From Muribaculaceae bacterium Isolate-036 (Harlan) (lineage in GTDB: Bacteria > Bacteroidota > Bacteroidia > Bacteroidales > Muribaculaceae), in contig RIAY01000002.1 in assembly GCA_003833075.1 (NCBI GenBank), positions 186,001-250,000 on the forward strand: 64,000 bases of DNA, in the 5' to 3' direction. A program made the position numbers and the translations under genes. This document shows positions 1-7,624 of the stretch, in pieces (within the stretch, counting starts at the first letter, position 1; every line of letters begins with the position of its first letter). The notes beneath the pieces are model-generated. The model worked only from the letters and a program-made list of their open reading frames with translations, did not search any database and was not told the DNA's origin.

Positions 1-197
1 GTTGTTTGGGGTTTAAGTATTCTACGCAAAACTACGACTTAAAAAAGGCAACCACATTATTAAGGAAACGCGCACTCACGACTTTATTTATTTGGTCGTA
101 ACTTTCTACGGAATAAGACGAAAAAAGCGCACCGTTTCACAACGACACGCTCCGCAAAAGTACAATTTAATAACAATCTTTTTACCTTAAAACAATG
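1..197. other. Non-coding left edge
   Basis: No reading frame with coding character is visible here. The stretch is AT-rich and lies downstream of the radical SAM gene that ends at 198. A minus-strand promoter-like element at 154-162 suggests that transcription starts here toward genes left of the window. I see no convincing terminator hairpin. Confidence 0.5.
154..190 (-). promoter_or_regulatory. Bacteroidetes-type promoter, leftward
   Basis: On the minus strand the sequence TACTTTTGC (154-162) fits the Bacteroidetes -7 consensus TAnnTTTG, with a TTG-containing AT-rich stretch about 20 bp upstream. The gene it would drive lies outside the window. The call rests on consensus match only. Confidence 0.45.
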
Positions 198-1031
198 TTA
201 GTAACTGAATATGTTGTAGTCCGAATCAACGCAGGAGTCCATCCAGAACGTGAAATCATCGCCCAGATAGTCAATTACGCTCTGCTTCCAATATATCTTC
301 TTGCCTGACTTGTCAAGCGTGCTGTTCCATTTGTTAACAAGTGCTTTCAGTTCATGCTTATCGGGCTTCGCACCGCCGCTCATCAGACCAACCTTGAATA
401 GTTCGCAGAACGGATAGGCATCACTCATCGCACATTCCGAATTGACTATATCGACAATCGGCTCAACGCTTGCGAAAGTGTGGCATCCCAGCTCATAACA
501 CCGCTTCATGGCCGCTATGCGTTCCGTGTGCGGACTTGCGCCCGGCTCAAGGTCATCACGCCTTGTCAGCGTAAAGCCAATAGCGATTTTCTTGTAATCC
601 GGGTTGATGGTGGCGCACATTGTTTTCCATACTTCGGCATCAAGCCAATCAGCACGTTTGGTAAGTATCTGCACCGGCACATCGTTGCGCAGTGCCAAAC
701 TGACTGCTTCCATCGTAAGTTCAAGTGTTTTGCCGGGTATCATGGGGTCGGTGGTAAAGCTGAAAAAGATGCCTGTCTTGCGCAGTTCGTCGATGTTGGC
801 GAGCATTTCCTTTTCAAATACCGCTATGGCATTGTCGCTGTCTTTGAAGCACTTTTTAAGCATCGGCTCTTCGCTCCATACATGACTCATTACGCCACGC
901 TTGCAGTAGCAATATGAACAGTTATTTGAACACCCAGTATAGAAGTTGCAGGCCCATGCGGAATATTCGCCAGCCTTGCCGGTGGGTCGGTATAGGGATT
1001 TACCCTTAAAGGATTTTCTTTCTGTCTTCAT
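198..1031 (-). CDS. Phage radical SAM protein, SPL-like
   Basis: A 277-aa protein with a radical SAM cluster motif, C-x3-C-x2-C, at residues 34-41 (CSNNCSYC), followed by SFTTDP and an ILTKR segment. This pattern resembles the spore-photoproduct-lyase-like and Gp37/Gp68-like radical SAM proteins found in phages. The family binds a 4Fe-4S cluster and cleaves S-adenosylmethionine, but the substrate of the phage members is unknown to me. The chosen start is the ATG at 1031; a GTG one codon upstream is possible. It is the last gene of the leftward accessory operon and overlaps the 3' end of the small frameshifted gene before it. Family assignment is good; the substrate cannot be inferred. Confidence 0.8.
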   Translation of the reverse strand: MKTERKSFKGKSLYRPTGKAGEYSAWACNFYTGCSNNCSYCYCKRGVMSHVWSEEPMLKKCFKDSDNAIAVFEKEMLANIDELRKTGIFFSFTTDPMIPGKTLELTMEAVSLALRNDVPVQILTKRADWLDAEVWKTMCATINPDYKKIAIGFTLTRRDDLEPGASPHTERIAAMKRCYELGCHTFASVEPIVDIVNSECAMSDAYPFCELFKVGLMSGGAKPDKHELKALVNKWNSTLDKSGKKIYWKQSVIDYLGDDFTFWMDSCVDSDYNIFSY

Positions 1032-1213
1032 CACTTAATCGGTTAATGTATCTGAGTAATCGTTTGTTCGCCCTTGCTATCCGTGGAATGTCATGCCATG
1101 ATGGAAATACCATAACGCCATCTTCACGTACATAGGGGGGGGCGCATACGACGGTAGCAGTCGCGGGATGTATTCTTACCCAATAGAATTTTCTTTGCCT
1201 GTCGTATCTTCAT
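1006..1213 (-). pseudogene. Small phage protein broken at a poly-C tract
   Basis: An ATG at 1213 opens a frame beginning MKIRQAKKILLGKN, typical of a small conserved Bacteroidales phage protein, and overlapping the end of the gene upstream. After CYRRMRPP the frame hits a run of eight C on the coding strand (plus-strand G at 1135-1142) and, as assembled, stops three codons later. With seven C the frame continues through YVREDGVMVFPSWHDIPRIA and ends at 1006 as a 68-aa protein that overlaps the start of the next gene. The clean downstream frame makes the coding call strong. Either the tract length varies (phase variation) or it was misread; the window alone cannot decide. Confidence 0.7.
1135..1142. 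repeat. Poly-G tract of 8 inside a small gene
   Basis: Eight consecutive G on the plus strand (C on the coding strand). It coincides exactly with the frame break in the small gene at 1006-1213; one base fewer would restore a 68-aa frame. It is one of five G/C runs of eight or more in the window, all within coding sequence. Confidence 0.9.
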
Positions 1214-1625
1214 TGTTCTTGATGTATTCGCAGATAGCAACTATTCCGGCATTGACGGCATCGTTGTAACTATCGTAATAGCCCGTTGTGTCATCGTAGG
1301 TGGATGTGCTATCGTCATAGCTCCCATCTTTCATATTCAGGTAGTCGAAAAACCACTTGCGCGTCTGCATGACGTAGTTGATGCGTAGGCAGATGTTGCG
1401 ACGCTCGCGCAGCCATTCCACCGCCTTTTGCAAGATGGGTCTATCAACCATACTGCCTACACCTGTCAGCTTTTCAGTGTTGGATGTAAGGCTGACGCTT
1501 CCGTAACCCTTATATCCGGTGTAATGAGTATGCGTCGGCACGTCATAGCCAACCTTACTCAAGGCAATAGCAGCATCAAGATTGACGTAATCACCACTTA
1601 CAAGGTCTTTATTTGCTATTATCAT
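1176..1625 (-). CDS. Uncharacterised small phage protein
   Basis: A 149-aa protein. The middle contains RPILQKAVEWLRERRNICLR followed by a W-F-F-D-Y segment and a C-terminal YNDAVNAGIVAICEYI stretch. This arrangement (RPxxQxAxxWLR, aromatic core, then an A-G-x-x-x-A helix) recurs in short proteins of unknown function in Bacteroidales phages. Between residues 100 and 125 there is a low-complexity D/T/S/Y-rich linker. The start overlaps the previous gene by 17 bp, indicating one operon. The function is unknown. Confidence 0.75.
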   Translation of the reverse strand: MIIANKDLVSGDYVNLDAAIALSKVGYDVPTHTHYTGYKGYGSVSLTSNTEKLTGVGSMVDRPILQKAVEWLRERRNICLRINYVMQTRKWFFDYLNMKDGSYDDSTSTYDDTTGYYDSYNDAVNAGIVAICEYIKNNEDTTGKENSIG

Positions 1626-1944
1626 CGGTAATGTTGATATTTACTTTGATAGGAACTTCGGCGTTGTCGCCTTTTCTGATTTCGCGCTTCATGGCGGTAA
1701 TGATGGAGTCGCGCAGTTCGATGCCAAACTGATATTCTTCTTCCGCTTCCTTGAAAGATGACTCCAAGAGATTAACCTCCTTGCGCACATCTGACAGCCA
1801 TTCATCCTTAACCGATGCTGCCGGGTGTTTTCTTCCCGCTGAAAAACCGGCTATGATACCTAATGAAAGGATTACTATTGTGAAGATGATGAATGTTAGC
1901 CAGTCTTTAAGAGTTGCTTTGCTGTTTTCCGTCTGTTCGTTCAT
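1609..1944 (-). CDS. Single-pass membrane protein with coiled coil
   Basis: A 111-aa protein with one hydrophobic segment at about residues 14-36 (LTFIIFTIVILSLGIIAGF), followed by a charged region rich in E and K that should form a coiled coil (about 50-85). The topology, one N-terminal anchor plus helical tail, would suit a spanin-like or membrane-tether role, but no family motif is visible and no lysis gene adjoins it. It overlaps its neighbours on both sides, so it is probably co-translated with them. Confidence 0.7.
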   Translation of the reverse strand: MNEQTENSKATLKDWLTFIIFTIVILSLGIIAGFSAGRKHPAASVKDEWLSDVRKEVNLLESSFKEAEEEYQFGIELRDSIITAMKREIRKGDNAEVPIKVNINITDDNSK

Positions 1945-2338
1945 TTGATTTCAGTCTTAATAGTTTTAACTTGTCGCCGAAGTATTCAATCGAGCCGGTA
2001 AGGTCACGCGGCATAAACGCTGCGGCTTGCTTTTCCGCTTCTTCAAAAAGCATTTTTATAAGCTCATCCCGACATCCGCTATCCTTGCATATCTCGTTAA
2101 GGGCTTCAAACTCTTTAGCCAGCTTGTCTGCTTGAAAGCGGGAAAGGGGTGTTGGCCATACGCTTAATGGAAATGGATAATTTGTTACCGTGTCGCCAAA
2201 ATCACGCGCACCCTCATTGTAGCCGGCAGACCATGCTTCTTCGATATAGGCGCGGAGGTCGCTTCGTGTGAAAACGTCACCGTCATTTCCGGCAAACACC
2301 GTGCGGACGTAAGCCTCGCGTTTTTCTTCTTCGGTCAT
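1907..2338 (-). CDS. Uncharacterised phage protein
   Basis: A 143-aa acidic, mostly helical protein beginning MTEEEKREAYVR. The frame stays open to an ATG at 2377, but that start would overlap the preceding small gene by 35 bp; the ATG at 2338 sits 4 bp after that gene's stop codon and is preferred. A motif AWSAGYNEG lies near residue 36. Related short proteins occur in Bacteroidales phages, but I do not recognise a function. It overlaps the membrane protein downstream by about 38 bp. Confidence 0.7.
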   Translation of the reverse strand: MTEEEKREAYVRTVFAGNDGDVFTRSDLRAYIEEAWSAGYNEGARDFGDTVTNYPFPLSVWPTPLSRFQADKLAKEFEALNEICKDSGCRDELIKMLFEEAEKQAAAFMPRDLTGSIEYFGDKLKLLRLKSNERTDGKQQSNS

Positions 2339-2342
2339 AACC

Positions 2343-2483
2343 TTATTCGATGACGATAATGTTCTGCGACGGGTCATATTTTACATTGCTGACCTCTACC
2401 AGATTGTAAAAGCCGCCATCTACAAAGAGTATGGCATCGTCAGGCATACTTTCCAATGCTTCTAAAAGTTCTTGCTTGCTCAT
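2343..2483 (-). CDS. 46-aa small protein
   Basis: A short frame starting MSKQELLEALESMPDDA, followed by hydrophobic strands (ILFVDGG, NIIVIE) and ending IVIE. The balanced composition, start 27 bp downstream of a terminator and stop just before the next ATG argue that it is a real gene. It has the look of a small alpha/beta fold. The function is unknown. Confidence 0.65.
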   Translation of the reverse strand: MSKQELLEALESMPDDAILFVDGGFYNLVEVSNVKYDPSQNIIVIE

Positions 2484-2509
2484 TTCTTGTGATGTTAGTG
2501 ATGATTGGT

Positions 2510-2549
2510 AAAAAGCAGGCGGCGCAGACTTGCTGCGGCCTACGCCGCC
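2510..2549 (-). terminator. Rho-independent terminator, leftward
   Basis: On the minus strand a seven-base-pair G/C stem (GGCGGCG at 2549-2543 with CGCCGCC at 2524-2518) is followed by TGCTTTTT. It lies after the sponge-protein gene that ends at 2586 and would separate it from the operon at 0.2-2.5 kb. Confidence 0.7.
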
Positions 2550-2585
2550 GTATCCTTTTCTACACGTGGCAGATAGGATGTTGGG

Positions 2586-3287
2586 TTAATCGGCTACAAG
2601 CTCCCAGTCATGTGCGAACACGTCACTGATGGATGGAACCCAGCTATCGGCGCGACCGGTCTTCGTGTTATAGATAAGACACTGCGAGGTGTAGTCGATG
2701 CGCTTGTTTCCAGCCATGATAAGTTCTTTGGCCTTGAGGGGCAGGGATTGCATGTTGGGGATGATGTCGCTCTTGATGCTTGATGGCACTTGCTTGAACA
2801 CGACAATATCCTTGCCGTTCCATCCGCTGCGACGGATGACATATCCGCGCTCAAGAAGATGGATTGCAGTGCCGAAGTCAAGACCGCAGAAGCCACCCTG
2901 ACCCGTTTCCACCGATGTAGAGCGACTACCGAGGATGCCCATGCAGGCTATCATGGTGTCGAACTGAACATCAAGCATGGCGCGGTCGGTGTCGCGCAGA
3001 TTCTTATAGGCTTCCGTCAGTCTGAACTCAACGATTTTGCCGGCTTTCTTGTCAAGCTCCTTGTATTCGATGTTAAGGCGGTCAAGTAATGTGTCGGCGA
3101 CATTGTAGGCCGCATCAAATACGTCTTTGGGCGACCAGCTTTCATAGCCGTCAGGATAAACGACATGATAGCCGAGGATTTCACGCTCTACGGGTGTTAT
3201 TCCACCACGCAGTAAAGAACGGTCATAAGCCTCGCCCTTTGTCATAGGCTCGGCGTTAAGCGTCTTCGTACCGATGTACTTTTTCAT
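2586..3287 (-). CDS. Probable cyclic-nucleotide/gcADPR sponge, Acb2/Tad1 hairpin plus Tad2-like domain
   Basis: A 233-aa protein from the ATG at 3287 (MKKYIGTKTLNAEPMTKGEA); the frame is open further upstream but that part overlaps the YopX gene. Three parts are visible. Residues 1-62 are a phage-specific domain ending DGYESWSPKDVFDAAY. Residues about 65-122 form a helical hairpin (LNIEYKELDKKAGKIVEF ... MLDVQFDTMIACMGILG) resembling the Acb2/Tad1 hairpin domain. Residues about 134-233 match the DUF2829/Tad2 pattern: FGTAIHLLERGY, R-x-GWNGK at 153-159, YTSQCLIY, and WVPSISDVFAHDWELV. Acb2, Tad1 and Tad2 are known phage proteins that sequester nucleotide signals made by CBASS and Thoeris, so this protein probably blocks one or both. 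The assignment is by motif recognition; binding pockets cannot be checked here. Confidence 0.75.
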   Translation of the reverse strand: MKKYIGTKTLNAEPMTKGEAYDRSLLRGGITPVEREILGYHVVYPDGYESWSPKDVFDAAYNVADTLLDRLNIEYKELDKKAGKIVEFRLTEAYKNLRDTDRAMLDVQFDTMIACMGILGSRSTSVETGQGGFCGLDFGTAIHLLERGYVIRRSGWNGKDIVVFKQVPSSIKSDIIPNMQSLPLKAKELIMAGNKRIDYTSQCLIYNTKTGRADSWVPSISDVFAHDWELVAD

Positions 3288-3306
3288 TGCAGTTGGGGTT
3301 AATTGG

Positions 3307-3762
3307 TTAAGGGTTACAGATTTCCTCAAATAGTGAGGGATTGTCGGTTGTATTGCCGATGATTTCAGAACGCCACCCGGTAACAGGTACATTCTTTGTC
3401 AGCAGCGCATCTTCCGTAAGGTCGTTTTCTTTCAGGCAGGGTGACATGCAGACTCCTCTTGTGCGAAGGACTACAATGCCGGTCTGCGTTCCTTTTGCCG
3501 AATATGCGTCATCGTGTTCGTCAAGCACCGTGGCTTCCCACTTCTGGCGCACGACATCGCCCTCGTAGATTTCTTTCTTGAAGCAGTCGCGTGAATTGGT
3601 GTACTGACCCACCGAAGCGGGTATAACCTCAATCGCACCGCCATTGTATTGCTCTTCCGTGGGCCATATCGCCATCTTGCGTCCTTTCATGTGGATTAAG
3701 TCGCCATAGACCCATGCGCCGTCGGCAACGGACTTTCCGCGAAATTTAATGATTCTCTGCAT
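3307..3762 (-). CDS. YopX family protein
   Basis: A 151-aa protein opening IIKFRGKSVADGAWVYGDL, the hallmark of the YopX family of phage and plasmid proteins, with a later KKEIYEGDVV segment that is also typical. The family forms a beta-rich fold of unknown function and is widespread in Firmicutes and Bacteroidetes phages. It lies 20 bp upstream of the sponge gene in the same orientation. Confidence 0.85.
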   Translation of the reverse strand: MQRIIKFRGKSVADGAWVYGDLIHMKGRKMAIWPTEEQYNGGAIEVIPASVGQYTNSRDCFKKEIYEGDVVRQKWEATVLDEHDDAYSAKGTQTGIVVLRTRGVCMSPCLKENDLTEDALLTKNVPVTGWRSEIIGNTTDNPSLFEEICNP

Positions 3763-3765
3763 AGC

Positions 3766-3909
3766 TTACTGGTAGCAGCAATCCCACGGGTCGTAATCAT
3801 CATCCATCTTATCGCCCGTCAGCCAAAGCACGACGGCAAGAATAAGACAGACGATAATTGCGAAAATCCCGAATAGGATGTCTTTGATTTTATTTATTGC
3901 TTTCTTCAT
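3766..3909 (-). CDS. 47-aa membrane micro-protein
   Basis: An ATG at 3909 opens a 47-codon frame with a strongly hydrophobic segment (ILFGIFAIIVCLILAVVLWL) and an acidic, Cys-containing tail ending PWDCCYQ. It overlaps the end of the gene upstream by 20 bp. A single-pass membrane peptide, possibly with a holin-like or membrane-signal role, but that is only inferred from topology. Confidence 0.65.
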   Translation of the reverse strand: MKKAINKIKDILFGIFAIIVCLILAVVLWLTGDKMDDDYDPWDCCYQ

Positions 3910-4219
3910 TGGATTGGCGTTTCATTTCTTTCAGCTTTTTCGGTGGAATAACACCGCGTAGCCGGGCAGTGACAGTCGCTTCCATATCATCGCTGACCCT
4001 TACGTCGTAGTCAATCAAGTTATGAAGTCGGATAGCCTGAAAGATACAGCTTTCGCACCAATCCTTTTCTTGCTTGATAACCTGCTTGAGCATCTTGTTG
4101 TATTCGATTCCATGCTCTTTCGCGTAACGGCACTCGTTTCTGAAATTGAACTTTCTACCTACGACCAAATCGCCTCTTTCTTCTTTCATCACGTAGTTTG
4201 GATATTCATAGGCATACAT
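3890..4219 (-). CDS. Uncharacterised phage protein
   Basis: A 109-aa basic protein with two Cys (KDWCESCIFQA) spaced C-x2-C near residue 56, too few for a complete zinc site unless it dimerises. It overlaps the sliding-clamp gene by 31 bp and the membrane micro-protein by 20 bp. I do not recognise the family. Confidence 0.65.
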   Translation of the reverse strand: MYAYEYPNYVMKEERGDLVVGRKFNFRNECRYAKEHGIEYNKMLKQVIKQEKDWCESCIFQAIRLHNLIDYDVRVSDDMEATVTARLRGVIPPKKLKEMKRQSNEESNK

Positions 4220-5316
4220 AGCAGCGTAAGCTCGCCATATTCATCGTTTTCAGCGGGCAGGAACAAACCGGGTCGGCTTGCATCTGACAGCTTTATCACG
4301 ACGTTCTGCGTATTCATCGCGTTAAGTACGCCCTTGAGGTAGATTGAACTGAATCCGATTTCAAGCGGTGTTCCGTTGTAGTCGCACGTCACTTTCTCCT
4401 CGCCGCCGATGTTGAAGCTGATGTCCTGCGCCACGATGTCAATCTTTCCGTCTGCAATCTTGAGGCGAAGCACCGGTGTCTGTGCGTCAGCGCAGATGGC
4501 AACACGTGTGATAGCGTTAGCGAAGTCCATGCGGTCAACCGTGATAGAGATGGGCTGATTGACGGGAATAACGCGGTTGTAGTTCGGGTACATTCCATTA
4601 TAAAGCGTAGAGCGCACCTTGAAGTCGCTACCCTCAAAGATGACGAATCTTTCGCTGACCGTCAGCTTTATGTCGCTCTGCTTTCCGATGAACGCACGGA
4701 TAAGCGCGATTGACTTACTGGGCAGATTGAAGCTCATGACCTTGCCGGGGGCGGTCTGCGTACTACGATACTTTGCAAGTACATGGGTGTCGGTTGCCAC
4801 GAATGTAACGGCATCTTCCGTAATATCCCAATACACTCCGTTCAGCATGGGGCGGAGTTCATCGTTGGATGTAGCGAAGCCGACAACATCCAGTGCCTTG
4901 AGAATCTGCGAAGCTGGCATTGTGAATACGCCCTTGACTTCCGTTTCGTCAGCCTCGCCAATGGGATAGTCTATGGTGGGCAGACCAGACAGATTGTATT
5001 TTCCGTTGGTGTAGCGGATGATGGTTGCGTGGGTTGAATCGTTGATGTCAAACACCACGGGGCAATCCGGCATTGCCTTGAGCAGTTCCGTGACGCGCTT
5101 TGCATCGATGCAGACACTACCAGCACCCTCGGCATCGTTGGCTTCAATGCGCGATATTACCACGTTGTCGGTATCGGATGCGGTGATTGTGACGGTCTTC
5201 CCATCAAGGGCGAACATGAAATTGCCCAGAATGGAAATCGTGGGTCGGTTGCTTACGGCTTTGCCGGCGGCAACCAGACGGCTCAAAAGAGCCTTACTGT
5301 TGATGGTAAATTTCAT
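4189..5316 (-). CDS. dnaN: DNA polymerase III beta-type sliding clamp
   Basis: A 375-aa protein, the normal length for a bacterial beta clamp. It shows the three-domain pattern: an N-terminal MKFTINSKALLSRLVAAGKA, the central FATSNDELRPMLNGVYWD stretch characteristic of domain 2, and a C-terminal LCMPMNI that corresponds to the LLMPM end of DnaN. Clamps form a dimeric ring around DNA and tether the polymerase. No polymerase is visible, so it probably recruits the host DNA polymerase III. The ATG at 5316 gives the canonical N-terminus. Confidence 0.9.
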   Translation of the reverse strand: MKFTINSKALLSRLVAAGKAVSNRPTISILGNFMFALDGKTVTITASDTDNVVISRIEANDAEGAGSVCIDAKRVTELLKAMPDCPVVFDINDSTHATIIRYTNGKYNLSGLPTIDYPIGEADETEVKGVFTMPASQILKALDVVGFATSNDELRPMLNGVYWDITEDAVTFVATDTHVLAKYRSTQTAPGKVMSFNLPSKSIALIRAFIGKQSDIKLTVSERFVIFEGSDFKVRSTLYNGMYPNYNRVIPVNQPISITVDRMDFANAITRVAICADAQTPVLRLKIADGKIDIVAQDISFNIGGEEKVTCDYNGTPLEIGFSSIYLKGVLNAMNTQNVVIKLSDASRPGLFLPAENDEYGELTLLCMPMNIQTT

Positions 5317-5335
5317 TTTGTTTTATGATATTAAG

Positions 5336-5848
5336 TCAGAATTTTTCATCTACGACCTTGTATCCGAAAGGAGGGATGCCTTGCGCGATTTTCTTCCAAT
5401 GCGCAAGAACCTCCGGATGTACCATTGATTTGGGGTTGCTTTCGTGTTCGGCGATGTGCTTCTTCGCCTCTTCGATAAGGCTTTCCATCAGACCTTTTGT
5501 GATGGTCTTGGCAAATCTATTCTCGTATTGCGGATATAGCATATCATCGTAGTCGATAAGGCACATCCCGGTCTTGTTCCCTGTGCGGTTCCAGTGTCTA
5601 ATGAACTCCCACATTACTGCGCCGGCCTGAAAACCCGTTATGCCACCACGAGAACCCGGACTTGCGTTAGCCGCCCACGCTGCTGCGATTGCGCACGCGC
5701 CGATGACTTTGCAAATCGTTCCGTAGTCGTGGTAATAGTCGTTCAGAACATGATTCATAAAATCCGGCAGTGTTTCAATGGTCTGCTTGGGAGCATCCTT
5801 ATACCACTGGTCGATGATTTCTACATCCTTTTCGGTTATTGCTTCCAT
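5336..5848 (-). CDS. Uncharacterised phage protein
   Basis: A 170-aa protein starting MEAITEKDVEII at 5848, where the ATG overlaps the stop codon of the upstream gene (TAATG), a sign of coupled translation. A longer in-frame extension is unlikely because it would run antisense-like through the zinc-ribbon gene. The centre holds an alanine/glycine-rich hydrophobic segment (VIGACAIAAAWAANASPGS). The pattern occurs in Bacteroidales phage proteins of unknown role next to clamp and exonuclease genes. Confidence 0.7.
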   Translation of the reverse strand: MEAITEKDVEIIDQWYKDAPKQTIETLPDFMNHVLNDYYHDYGTICKVIGACAIAAAWAANASPGSRGGITGFQAGAVMWEFIRHWNRTGNKTGMCLIDYDDMLYPQYENRFAKTITKGLMESLIEEAKKHIAEHESNPKSMVHPEVLAHWKKIAQGIPPFGYKVVDEKF

Positions 5849-6048
5849 TATTCGTTGTCTTCTTTGTGATTGATTGCTCGCTTTTTCAGTTCCGCATCTT
5901 CGTGGGCGTTGTAGCCACACCACGTACAGATGCCGGAGTTTACATTAAGCGCATAGTTTTCATGCTTACACTTGGGGCAGATGGTCAATAGGATTCGCCT
6001 ATCGTCAAGCACATCTATTCCGCGTTCCTGATAAATTGTCTTACTCAT
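5848..6048 (-). CDS. Zinc-ribbon micro-protein
   Basis: A 66-aa protein with two C-x2-C knuckles (CPKC and CTWC, about residues 24-27 and 41-44), forming a classical four-Cys zinc ribbon. The C-terminal tail is charged. Such ribbons usually bind nucleic acid or protein partners. Its start overlaps the radical SAM gene by 4 bp (ATGA). Confidence 0.75.
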   Translation of the reverse strand: MSKTIYQERGIDVLDDRRILLTICPKCKHENYALNVNSGICTWCGYNAHEDAELKKRAINHKEDNE

Positions 6049-6839
6049 ACCCCGATGATGTTTTTAGCCCGCACAATGTCTGGGGCTGTTGATTCCATGT
6101 ACTTTCTACCGCCGGCACACTTGAGGCATGGGGTCGCTTCTTGCAGATTGCGAAATATATCCATGTGCATGTCGGTATCAACGTTTCCGAATGACGGGCA
6201 TAGGCACGACTCCGATAGATGGACGTTGCCTCTGAAATCGACAAGGGGCTTGCACATCGTTCCGTTTATGAACATCCCCTCAAGTCGGCGCATAGGCGAT
6301 ACTTGCTTGAAGATAAGATGACCGTTAAGACATGACATGTGATAGGGATTTTTCGCCACTTCAAGCTGCGCGTCTTCGTTAAATCGCGCCCTGCCGAGGT
6401 CTTGCATCTGTAATGACTCGGTATCAACCGTAACCTTTTCAATGGCTTCCAAGTCTTTCTTATGCGCTATAATGAAATCGTAGTCCTTATACCACTGCTG
6501 ATTGGTATAGACCTGCATCCCTGCATAGTGTTCAAGGCGAGCCAGCTTCCGCATCGTTTCAGCTTGTTCGGGATACCACATTCCGTTAGATACGACAGTA
6601 AAAGCGGCCTTGTTGCCATTCTTGCTGATGAAGTTGTTCAGTATCTTGCAGAAATCATAGAACTGCGGATGTTCCGTAGGCTCGCCGCCGCTCATCACGT
6701 AGGTCATGCAGCGCAGAAACTTACCGAAAGCAAGGGTGCGCTTAAACATCGCTTCCGTCATGTGCGGGCCGTCTGGCAGGGAGTTTTGCAGGCAGTGCCG
6801 GCATCCCTCTTGGCATCGGTTAGTGATTTGGATAAGCAT
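6045..6839 (-). CDS. Phage radical SAM protein with C-terminal Cys cluster
   Basis: A 264-aa radical SAM enzyme: C-x3-C-x2-C at residues 9-16 (CQEGCRHC), MSGGEPTEHP for SAM binding, and FTVVSNG. The C-terminal third has further Cys residues (CKPL, SCLCPSFGN, CLKCAGG), resembling a SPASM/twitch-type auxiliary cluster region. It is shorter than most SPASM enzymes. Related proteins occur in Bacteroidales phages; the substrate, perhaps a peptide or RNA, is unknown. It lies between a zinc-ribbon gene and small unknown genes in one operon. Confidence 0.8.
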   Translation of the reverse strand: MLIQITNRCQEGCRHCLQNSLPDGPHMTEAMFKRTLAFGKFLRCMTYVMSGGEPTEHPQFYDFCKILNNFISKNGNKAAFTVVSNGMWYPEQAETMRKLARLEHYAGMQVYTNQQWYKDYDFIIAHKKDLEAIEKVTVDTESLQMQDLGRARFNEDAQLEVAKNPYHMSCLNGHLIFKQVSPMRRLEGMFINGTMCKPLVDFRGNVHLSESCLCPSFGNVDTDMHMDIFRNLQEATPCLKCAGGRKYMESTAPDIVRAKNIIGV

Positions 6840-6840
6840 A

Positions 6841-7158
6841 TTATATCTCGTTTAATTGTTCAGTTCCGTATCGCATAATGAACCCCTTTAATAGCGCATA
6901 CGCGGCATCAAGCGGGGTTTCAGCTTCGTAGTACCAGTGCGCCATCTTTTTCACGTTGTAGCTATGATAGCCGCAGACCCATCGCTCTATGTGGTGCGTG
7001 TCCGGGGCAGTCAGGGTGAGGTTGCTATGATAGCCGTCCTTGTCAAGTTCCGATGGCAGTACGCACAGTATATCTTCAAGGGTAATATTAGGCTTCTTTA
7101 CCGGCTTATAGCCCAGAGCTTGAAGCTCTAAAAGTTGGTGTCTATCCAATACCTCCAT
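6841..7158 (-). CDS. Uncharacterised phage protein
   Basis: A 105-aa protein starting MEVLDRHQLLELQALGY. The C-terminal part (LDAAYALLKGFIMRYG) resembles the A-x-x-L-x-x-W/F helix found at the end of many small Bacteroidales phage proteins. It sits 1 bp from the radical SAM gene downstream. The function is unknown. Confidence 0.65.
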   Translation of the reverse strand: MEVLDRHQLLELQALGYKPVKKPNITLEDILCVLPSELDKDGYHSNLTLTAPDTHHIERWVCGYHSYNVKKMAHWYYEAETPLDAAYALLKGFIMRYGTEQLNEI

Positions 7159-7159
7159 T

Positions 7160-7624
7160 TTACTTGTGCTTAAAATCTTTGGGGATGCGGATGGTTTCGG
7201 TTTCGTAGCGTTTACCCTTTACCCTTTCCGGTGTTCTATAATCGACCACAAAATCAGGGATTATGTCGCGCAATATCAATGACTGCGCTTCATTCAGACG
7301 CTTGTAGCAATAGTTGCTTTTCAGTACAAAGAGGGTTTCCGTTTCAGAGAAAGTGTATTGCCGACAGGTAAGCATCTGCAATACATTCTTGAATTTGAAG
7401 AAATAGTAGTCAATAAGGGGCTTTGTTACGACTTCATCGTTTTCGTTTATGGTGTAGCAGTTGGGGCAATAGTGCCTATCGCCATTAACATACCATCCAT
7501 CTTCCTGTGCGCTATCTTCCAAGTCGCCATGTCTATCGACAGCAAGATTCGCGCCCTCGCTATCTTCATAGATTGCTTGACAGCGATTGCACTTGATGCC
7601 GTACATGATTGTTTCGTATGTCAT
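7160..7624 (-). CDS. Zinc-binding phage protein
   Basis: A 154-aa protein with C-x2-C near residue 12 (CNRCQ) and a second C-x2-C near residue 54 (CPNCY), a probable zinc ribbon with a 40-residue insertion. The C-terminal half is basic and unrecognised. It overlaps the next upstream gene by 4 bp. Bacteroidales phages carry many such Cys4 small proteins. Confidence 0.65.
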   Translation of the reverse strand: MTYETIMYGIKCNRCQAIYEDSEGANLAVDRHGDLEDSAQEDGWYVNGDRHYCPNCYTINENDEVVTKPLIDYYFFKFKNVLQMLTCRQYTFSETETLFVLKSNYCYKRLNEAQSLILRDIIPDFVVDYRTPERVKGKRYETETIRIPKDFKHK

